Assembly: GCA_029553955.1 (NCBI GenBank)
Contig: JAKPJZ010000018.1
Coordinates: forward strand, 1-58,445
Length of the DNA stretch: 58,445 nucleotides
Origin: Chloroflexota bacterium
Lineage (GTDB): Bacteria; Chloroflexota; Anaerolineae; SpSt-313
Direction of reading: 5' to 3'
Every line of letters begins with the position of its first letter. Position 1 is the stretch's first letter. Shown in pieces: positions 52,677-58,445 of the stretch. The position numbers and the translations under genes are program-made. Under the pieces are notes generated by a model. That model did no database searches and was not told the origin of the DNA. It saw only the letters and a list, made by a program, of their open reading frames with translations.

Positions 52677-54866
52677 TCAGATCACGCGCAGCACAAACAG
52701 GCCGCCCAGGCTCGTCGCCACGTACACCTTGCCATCTGCGATGGTCATCGCCTGCACGCTGCCTGTGCTGCGTCCATCCAAGCAGGCGAGCGGCTTGGGT
52801 TGCGCCGGGTCGGCCACGTCGAAGGCGTAGACGGCCTCCCAGGTCGCGACGCAGGCCAGGCCATCGCCCACGGCCACCAGCGAGGCGCCGCGCAGCGCGA
52901 TCTGCCCCACGGCCAGCGGCTGCCCGGCAGCGTTCAGGCGCAGGATGGTCACGCCCTGGAACGTGGGCAGGTAGATCAGCCCGCCGGCCGCGGCGACGCT
53001 CAGGATGCCCCCTCCATCCGGCGCGTACAGCCCGACCTGGCGCGGCTGCGCCGGGTCGGCGATGTCGACGATGCGCAGGCCCTGCTGCTCGTCGGCGACG
53101 CAGACGTAGCGCCCGACGACGACCACGCCGCGGGCCAAGCCGGGCGACTCGAAGGCGCCGACCTCGACGGGGTGCGTCGGGTCGGCGACGTCGACGACGC
53201 GCAGGCCCTTCTCACCGTCGGCCAGGTAGGCAGTGTGCCCGGCGACGGCCACCGCCAGCGCGTTGCCCGGCGAGTCGTAATCGCCGACCTGGACGATGCG
53301 GGCCGGGTCGCTCACGTCGAACACGCGCAGGCCGGCGCGCGCAGCGGGGGCCCAGGAGCCGTCGGCGACCAGGGCGTAGCTCGTGCCCTGCAGCAGGGCC
53401 ACATCGTAGAAAAAGCCCGGCGCGCCGCCCGAGCCGAGCAGTTGCGGCGCGGCCGGATCGGCCAGGTCCAGGATCTGCAGGCCGGCCATGTCGGCGGCGA
53501 CGTAGAAGCGCGAGCCGGCGGGGGTCAGGCGGTAGACCTTGCCGTCCTGCGGCCAGCCCAGGGGCACGCGCAGCTCAAAGCGCCCCAGCTCGGCCGGGGC
53601 CTGCGGGTTGGCCAGGCCGACGACGTGCAGCGTGCCCAGAAGAGCGTCACTGGCCGGCGCAGCCCCCGCCGGCAGTCGCTCCAGGGTGAAGGCCAGGTCT
53701 CCCTCCACCGCCACGAGCGTGCCAGGGCTGGGCAGCGCGGCGCGCGCCACCTCGCGCGGCCGCGCCGGGTCCGTCAGGTCGAGGGTGACCAGGGTGCCGC
53801 CGCCGGCCGCGAGCAGGCGCGCGTCGCCGGCCGGCGACGCCTCCACCAGCCGGCCGAGCGTGTAGCTGCTCACTTGGGCGGGATGAGCGGGATCGACCAG
53901 GTCGATCCCGCGCAGCTCGTTGCCTTGGGCCACGATCCAGGCATAGCGGCCCTGTAGGGCGATAGGCACCAAGGGGTAGCTGCCGCTCGGCTGCTGGGCA
54001 TACAGCGCCAGCTCGCGGGGATGGGCCGGGTCGGCCACGTCGACGATGCGCAGGTCGCGGTAGGGATACTGCACATAGTCGCCGCCGCTCAACAGGGCCA
54101 GGCCGCCCCGCACCACCAGCCGCTCCAGGCGCCCCGGCGTGTCGAAAAAGCCGGCCAGGGTGGGATGGGTGGGGTCGGCGACGTCGAGGATGTAGAGGCC
54201 GTCGTCGTTCGCCAGGTAGAGGTAGCGGCCGTCTATGGCCAGGCCGTGGCCGTAGCGGAAGGTATCGTAGTGGCCGACCTCGCGCGGCGCAGCCGGCCCG
54301 GCGAGGGCGACGATGTGCAGTTGGCCGGCCAGGTCGGCGGCGTAGGCATAGTCGCCCGACACAGCCAGGCTGGCGATAGGGGCCAGGCCGGTCACGACCT
54401 GGCCCAGCAGCCTGGGCTGCGTGGGCTGCGCGAGATCGAGCACCACGAGCCGCGGGCCGACGCTCAGGCAGGCGTAGCGGCCCTGCACCGCCACCGGCCC
54501 CAGCAGGCCGCCCGCCACGCCCAGCACCTCGAAGCGGCCGGGCAGATCGGGGCAGATAGTGGGGAGCCTGGGGGCGGCGACGGTGGGCGAGGGCGCTGCG
54601 GCCGCGCTCGGAGCGGCGGGCGGCAGCGGCGAGGCGGTCGCCATAGCTGTGGGCGCGGGCTGCGCGGTAGGCATGGCGGGCGCCGGCGCAGTGGCAGGTG
54701 CGCTCACCGTGGCGGTTGCCGATGGCCGGGGCAAGGCCACCTGCGTCGGGGGCGCGGGCGTATTCCGTGCACCGCTGCAGGCAAGTTGGCCGGCCAGTAG
54801 CAACGTAGCAACCACTGCTGCGGACCGGCGCTGCCATCTCAATGTTGCTCCATCGTGTCTCGGCAT
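52677..54866 (-). CDS. LVIVD-repeat lipoprotein (beta-propeller), 729 aa
   Basis: Signal with GQLACSG lipobox, Thr/Pro/Ala linker to ~105. From ~115 the chain is more than ten LVIVD-type repeats, each of ~45 residues with (L/V)RVVDVADPxxPxxVGxYxxPG and AYLADxxxGL elements. LVIVD repeats are typical of bacterial and archaeal surface proteins with a propeller fold. The ATG at 54866 has GGAGA ten bases upstream; a second Met is 18 bases further out. No enzymatic motif. Confidence 0.85.
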   Translation of the reverse strand: MPRHDGATLRWQRRSAAVVATLLLAGQLACSGARNTPAPPTQVALPRPSATATVSAPATAPAPAMPTAQPAPTAMATASPLPPAAPSAAAAPSPTVAAPRLPTICPDLPGRFEVLGVAGGLLGPVAVQGRYACLSVGPRLVVLDLAQPTQPRLLGQVVTGLAPIASLAVSGDYAYAADLAGQLHIVALAGPAAPREVGHYDTFRYGHGLAIDGRYLYLANDDGLYILDVADPTHPTLAGFFDTPGRLERLVVRGGLALLSGGDYVQYPYRDLRIVDVADPAHPRELALYAQQPSGSYPLVPIALQGRYAWIVAQGNELRGIDLVDPAHPAQVSSYTLGRLVEASPAGDARLLAAGGGTLVTLDLTDPARPREVARAALPSPGTLVAVEGDLAFTLERLPAGAAPASDALLGTLHVVGLANPQAPAELGRFELRVPLGWPQDGKVYRLTPAGSRFYVAADMAGLQILDLADPAAPQLLGSGGAPGFFYDVALLQGTSYALVADGSWAPAARAGLRVFDVSDPARIVQVGDYDSPGNALAVAVAGHTAYLADGEKGLRVVDVADPTHPVEVGAFESPGLARGVVVVGRYVCVADEQQGLRIVDIADPAQPRQVGLYAPDGGGILSVAAAGGLIYLPTFQGVTILRLNAAGQPLAVGQIALRGASLVAVGDGLACVATWEAVYAFDVADPAQPKPLACLDGRSTGSVQAMTIADGKVYVATSLGGLFVLRVI

Positions 54867-54910
54867 GTAAGTCTCCAGAATCAAGTCGGGACCGCGGGAC
54901 TCTGCTCTCC

Positions 54911-56311
54911 TCAGTATGGCTCAAAGCTCTGCAACACTTGCTCGAACCAGGGAACGGCCGTGGCATCGCACTGGCCCGGGCCGGCGACCTGGAAAGTCAG
55001 CATGTAGAGCTGCTTGCCCGCGACCAGGTGCACTGCTTGGGAGCGCTGGGTGCGGCACGGTTCTTGTTTGGGGTCGCTGTAGCTGTACGCGACGCGCGCC
55101 GCCTGCGTCCCGTTGATGGTGAACTCCTGTATCTCGCTCATGTCGAAGAGGCCCGGATTCTGGCTGATAGTCGCCAGAAGGACGGCGGGCCGAGCGACGC
55201 GTCCATCGCTGCCGACGAGCGCTTCCCGCTTTCCCAACCGTACCGTGTAGGTCGTCTGGTTGTCGGTGAGGGTGAAGGTGGTCTGCCCGGACTGGTCGGT
55301 GGCGATGGTGGCGCCGGCAGGGTAGCGCAGACGGTAGCGTTGCGCCGCATCTTCGTAGGTCTGCCAACTGCTGACAGCGGGCCGCGGCGGCCTGGGGTTG
55401 GGCAGCAGCGTGCGGGCGTTGGCGGCATGCGTCCAGATGGTGCAGGACCAGGACGGGAGATCGGTCGCGAGGTCTTCGTACACATAAGGCGCGAAATGGT
55501 ACGGCTGGCCCGGCTCCACAGGGACGTTGTTAAAGACCCAGCGCGGGAAGGCCTGGCCGTTGGCCGTGTAGGTGATCTTCTGTGGCAACAGGCCCGGTTG
55601 CAGCGTCAGCGGGCCGTTCCCTTGCGCGATCCGCAGCCCCAGGACATGCGGCTCATAGTCGAGCGGGACGGAGTTGAGCGTGCTGTGGGCGAAAAGGTCG
55701 ACCGCGATGTTGACCAGCGGCGCCTCTGCCACGGGGCACAGCCGCCCTTGCACATCGTGCGGCCAGACGACCTGGATGCGCGCATCGACTTGAAGCGGAC
55801 GCGGCTCGCTATAGCCCGTGGGCACGACCTGCTGCGGGAAGATCGTGCGCGGGTCGGCGGCGTGCACCCAGACGTTCGTGTCCTCGCCGAGCACGACAAA
55901 CCGATAGGAGGCCGAGGGGTTGTCGGCCAGGTCAGCCGGGATGTTGTTGAACTCGAGCGACGGGAAGGTGACGCCGCCTGCCGGGCGCTCGATCACCTGT
56001 CCCTCCTGGTAGACTATCTGCGCCGGCTCATTGTCTTTCGCCACGAGCAACCTGAAGCCCGGGTTCTGGCAGCAGGCGACCTGGTTGCTGGGCCAGACGC
56101 TGACGTTAACCATGCGCGACTGCTCGACAGACGTCGGGTGGCCCTGGCCGTCATGCGGCCAGACGATGCTGATCCTGGGCTGCTGCCAGAGCTTGGCCGG
56201 CTCTTGAGCGGCAGCGGAGCCGGCCCCCACGGGCAGGGCCGCCCCCGCGAGCAGCACCACGGCGGCCAGCGCCGCCAGGGCGCGCAAGATCGAGCTCCAA
56301 TGACGCTTCAT
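54911..56311 (-). CDS. Exported protein with two VWPHD domains plus C-terminal extra domain, 466 aa
   Basis: Sec signal (LRALAALAAVVLLAGAALPVG), then the same two-domain plan as the 48903 protein: VWPHDGQG and VWPHDVQG heads, FPSLEFNNIP and FPRWVFNNVP, and WVHAADPRT and WTHAANART closings. An additional ~130-residue alpha/beta domain follows (WQTYEDAAQRYRLRYP, FTLTDNQTTYTVRLG, ending VPWFEQVLQSFEPY), of the kind found in exported lipoproteins. The ATG at 56311 has GGGGAG seven bases upstream. Confidence 0.8.
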   Translation of the reverse strand: MKRHWSSILRALAALAAVVLLAGAALPVGAGSAAAQEPAKLWQQPRISIVWPHDGQGHPTSVEQSRMVNVSVWPSNQVACCQNPGFRLLVAKDNEPAQIVYQEGQVIERPAGGVTFPSLEFNNIPADLADNPSASYRFVVLGEDTNVWVHAADPRTIFPQQVVPTGYSEPRPLQVDARIQVVWPHDVQGRLCPVAEAPLVNIAVDLFAHSTLNSVPLDYEPHVLGLRIAQGNGPLTLQPGLLPQKITYTANGQAFPRWVFNNVPVEPGQPYHFAPYVYEDLATDLPSWSCTIWTHAANARTLLPNPRPPRPAVSSWQTYEDAAQRYRLRYPAGATIATDQSGQTTFTLTDNQTTYTVRLGKREALVGSDGRVARPAVLLATISQNPGLFDMSEIQEFTINGTQAARVAYSYSDPKQEPCRTQRSQAVHLVAGKQLYMLTFQVAGPGQCDATAVPWFEQVLQSFEPY

Positions 56312-56325
56312 CGTAGCACTCCCCT

Positions 56326-57528
56326 TCAGGGCTGGTTCTCAGGAGTCGGCGCCTCGGCCGTCGTGCCCACTTCGATCCTTTCTACCCGCTCGGCAGCGAT
56401 GCGTAGGCCCGCCGTCTCGCGATAGAGGGTGCCCCAGATGCGCACACGGTAACCCTCGCACTCGGCCAGGCGCAGTGCCTCCAGAGCCTCCGCCTGCTGC
56501 GTATCGATGCCCAGCCGCGCCCCGTCGCTGCGCAGGAAGGAGCGCTCGGTGCCCGCCTCCCCACAGGAGATGACATAGCCCTCCCAGCCGGCCACCGGCT
56601 CCTCGCTGGGGCCGGGCCACGGCGTGGGCGAAGGCGGGGTGGAGAGTACCTCCAGACGCTCCACGACGATGCGCAGGCCGTTGGCGTCGACGGTCTCCAT
56701 CTCCAGTTGCCCCCATACCCGTACCTGGGCTGAGGGCTGGCAGCGCAGGCGCTCGATCTCGACATTCACGGTCTCCGTGGCACCGGCGACGCCGCAACGC
56801 AGGCCGTCGTCGCGCTGGAAATAGTCGTCGAACTGGGCCATCGAGCAGTTCTTGACCAGCGTGCCCGTCCAGCCGTCGACCGGCCCGGCTTCCACGCTGG
56901 TGAGGAAGGCGAGCGTCGCCGCGAGCTCGCGGATGTGGCCCTGGTCTGCGCCCAGCTCGAAGTAGCCGTAGCCTTTCACAGGCACCGGGTAGCGGACGAT
57001 CAGAACGACGCGGTTCTCCATGCCCACATCTTGGTCCGCCGAGGGCAGGATGAGGCGCGCCTCCTGCCCCTGGATCGTGAGCTTCTCGATCGTTGGGCTC
57101 GAGCCGTAGGGCTGGAGGTGGTGGCCAGCCTCCAGGGCTGTGACCTCGTCGATGCTGAGCGCTCCGGAGCGAGCGCCCAGGTCGAAGTAGCCATCGGGCC
57201 CGCCGTAGCGTGCGCCGTACCCTGCGATGGCGGTCCAGCCCGCGGGGATCTGCAGCGATACGCCGTAGGTCCAGTCGGTGAAAGCGCGATGATCTGCGTC
57301 GATTGCTGTCGGCGTCGCCGCACCTGGGGCGCCCAGCACCTCGCCCGGCTCTTTCGTGGCCCGCGGCGCCGCAGTGGGCGTGAGAGACGGGGGCAGTTCA
57401 CGAACGGCCCCTACAGGTGTGCTGGCCTGTGGTGAAGGCGTGGACACCAACACCGGCGTAGGCGTGCAGGCCGCCAGGACCAGCACCAGCACGGCCAGGA
57501 ATAGCCATCGTCGCATGCTTGGTCGCAT
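56326..57528 (-). CDS. Unknown lipoprotein, 400 aa
   Basis: Lipobox LVLAACTPT, Thr/Pro/Ser linker to ~80. The mature part has a domain ~85-215 (FTDWTYGVSLQIPAGW, YPVPVKGYGYFELGA), of the type seen at the C-terminus of the 54911 protein, and two later repeats (~220-310 and ~315-395). Each opens with PVDGWTGTLVKNC- or PVAGWEGYVISC-like text, includes a Cys near QRDDGLRCG or ERSFLRSDGARLG, and ends with a strand RIVVERLEV/RIAAERVER. AAGGAG lies six bases before the ATG. Confidence 0.75.
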   Translation of the reverse strand: MRPSMRRWLFLAVLVLVLAACTPTPVLVSTPSPQASTPVGAVRELPPSLTPTAAPRATKEPGEVLGAPGAATPTAIDADHRAFTDWTYGVSLQIPAGWTAIAGYGARYGGPDGYFDLGARSGALSIDEVTALEAGHHLQPYGSSPTIEKLTIQGQEARLILPSADQDVGMENRVVLIVRYPVPVKGYGYFELGADQGHIRELAATLAFLTSVEAGPVDGWTGTLVKNCSMAQFDDYFQRDDGLRCGVAGATETVNVEIERLRCQPSAQVRVWGQLEMETVDANGLRIVVERLEVLSTPPSPTPWPGPSEEPVAGWEGYVISCGEAGTERSFLRSDGARLGIDTQQAEALEALRLAECEGYRVRIWGTLYRETAGLRIAAERVERIEVGTTAEAPTPENQP

Positions 57529-57605
57529 CTCTTGCTCCTTGTCGCCTCCGCGGTCCTCCGCTCCTCTGCGCCGCTCTGATCACCGAGGCCGCAGGCGTGC
57601 CTCCT

Positions 57606-57712
57606 CTACTGCGGGCTGCAGCCCAGCGCCTGCGCCGTATCCCAGCTATTCTTCCCGTACACGGGCGGCCAGGGCTGCGGCTGGTAGGTGCGTGCGTCCA
57701 CACGTATGAATG
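57606..57712 (-). pseudogene. Frame-shifted 3' remnant of a VWPHD-repeat protein gene
   Basis: In one - strand frame the 3' part reads RTYQPQPWPPVYGKNSWD and ends in a TAG at 57606-57608; just before it, in another frame, is YVWTHA. Together they match WxHAADxRTYxPxPxPP at the end of the VWPHD proteins. No start or main body is left. The rest of 57529-57882 shows no gene. Confidence 0.6.
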
Positions 57713-57882
57713 ACGCACGAGGGGATGCAAAAGTCGCATAGTGGCCGGACGCACCCGTTCTGACGGCTAACATGGCGGCTGTAGCGGGTCGGTCGACTCG
57801 TCAGAATCTCTGCGGGCCACTAATAGGTGCGCCTGCCACTCCTGTCAGCTTGAGCCTATCCGCAAGCCAGCGGGCCGGGCCC

Positions 57883-58445
57883 CTACCTCAATTCCTCCAG
57901 CACCTCGCCTGTCTGGGCATCGATGGTGTAGGACCCCCTCAACGGCATGTCCGGCAGCTCGGGGTTCAGCGGGTCGCTCTGCAGCACCACCTCCCAGCGC
58001 AGCACCTGCCCCTGCGCGCGATCGTCGTGGCGCCAGCCCACGCTGAGCTGTGCCCAGCGTGTCCTCACGTTCTGGCCGAAGCGCTGCTCGGCGATGGCCA
58101 GGGCCTGTTCGCGGGTCACCTTCGGCTCCACGTCGAGGGTGATCGGCACGGGCAACCGTTGCGCGAACAGGTCAATGCAGCCGGTGGCCCCGTCTATCGA
58201 CACCCGGGCCGCCTGCATGCCGTAGGCTTCCTGGGTGCCGAGGAGCTCCTGCCACAAGAACTCGCAGCGTGGCCCCACATCCTCATCCATCAGGCCGCTG
58301 CCTACGAGCGTGAGCCGCTCGAAACCCGGCACGCGCGCCGCGGCGAACTCGGTTGCTACCTGCTGCGCCTGGTCGCAATCCAGCGTCCCGCCCGGGCCGG
58401 CATAGCCGCGCGGCAGCATCGCGCTGAGCACGGCCCGCCGCTCGA
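57883..58445 (-). CDS. Exported-type protein with PepSY-like end, 5' cut by the window edge
   Basis: The frame is open to the right edge (58445) in the direction of the N-terminus, so the true start is outside; an internal ATG near 58419 is not evidence of a start. The visible ~187 residues include a repeat VTREQALAIAEQRFGQNV, typical of PepSY domains, and end with SYTIDAQTGEVLEELR. A Cys pair (TLDCDQAQQVATEF and PRCEFLWQELLG) lies in the first half. Lipoprotein nature cannot be checked. It belongs to the same - strand train. Confidence 0.6.
   Translation of the reverse strand, partial: ERRAVLSAMLPRGYAGPGGTLDCDQAQQVATEFAAARVPGFERLTLVGSGLMDEDVGPRCEFLWQELLGTQEAYGMQAARVSIDGATGCIDLFAQRLPVPITLDVEPKVTREQALAIAEQRFGQNVRTRWAQLSVGWRHDDRAQGQVLRWEVVLQSDPLNPELPDMPLRGSYTIDAQTGEVLEELR

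Noticed and set aside
1..58445. tRNA or rRNA genes
   Set aside because: None found by eye on either strand; absence is not proven without a dedicated scan.

Overview
The window reads as high-GC chromosomal DNA from an uncultured Chloroflexota-like bacterium (Anaerolineae-type). Reasons: the proteins carry lipoboxes followed by Thr/Pro/Ala-rich linkers, there are many secreted beta-propellers, and an anaerobic CoA / tungsten-enzyme / corrinoid gene set is present. The lineage is inferred from gene style only; no rRNA or marker gene is present.

Left part (1-1640, + strand): a palindromic mini-element, a DUF202 membrane protein, an unknown small membrane protein with a visible promoter, and a strong hairpin terminator. 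Middle part (1678-24487, - strand): about 19 co-directional genes that look like one catabolic regulon. In transcription order they are DUF1638 protein, corrinoid protein, URO-D-type methyltransferase, zinc alcohol dehydrogenase, a complete branched-chain-amino-acid-type ABC importer (SBP, LivH, LivM, LivG, LivF), SDR dehydrogenase, MoaF-like protein, two CaiB/BaiF CoA-transferases, tungsten aldehyde:ferredoxin oxidoreductase with its MoaD, a Cys-rich C_GCAxxG_C_C-type protein, thiolase, a fused 3-hydroxyacyl-CoA dehydrogenase/enoyl-CoA hydratase, and an ADP-forming acyl-CoA synthetase. A consensus promoter (TTGACA-17 bp-TATAAT) on the - strand at 24459-24487 faces a divergent GntR/UTRA regulator gene that is followed by a second corrinoid protein. 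The simplest model is import of a methylated organic acid or alcohol, corrinoid demethylation, oxidation alcohol to aldehyde to acid, CoA transfer, beta-oxidation, and ATP recovery by the ADP-forming synthetase. The substrate is not known. Short palindromic elements sit at module boundaries inside this cluster.

Between the halves lies an amidohydrolase of the MTA/SAH-deaminase type fused to a CYTH-like domain (26009-27985).

Right part (28121-58445, all - strand): a long train of about 20 exported proteins, mostly lipoproteins. Many are large beta-propellers (Asp-box/BNR-YCF48, TolB/WD40-like, LVIVD). Several are tandem paralogues: three BNR lipoproteins, and two proteins built from a repeated, unrecognised domain with the signatures VWPHDxxG and WxHAA(D/N)xRT. 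Two decayed 3' remnants of the latter family remain. One lipoprotein gene (35678-36264) carries a frameshift, and the last gene runs off the right edge.
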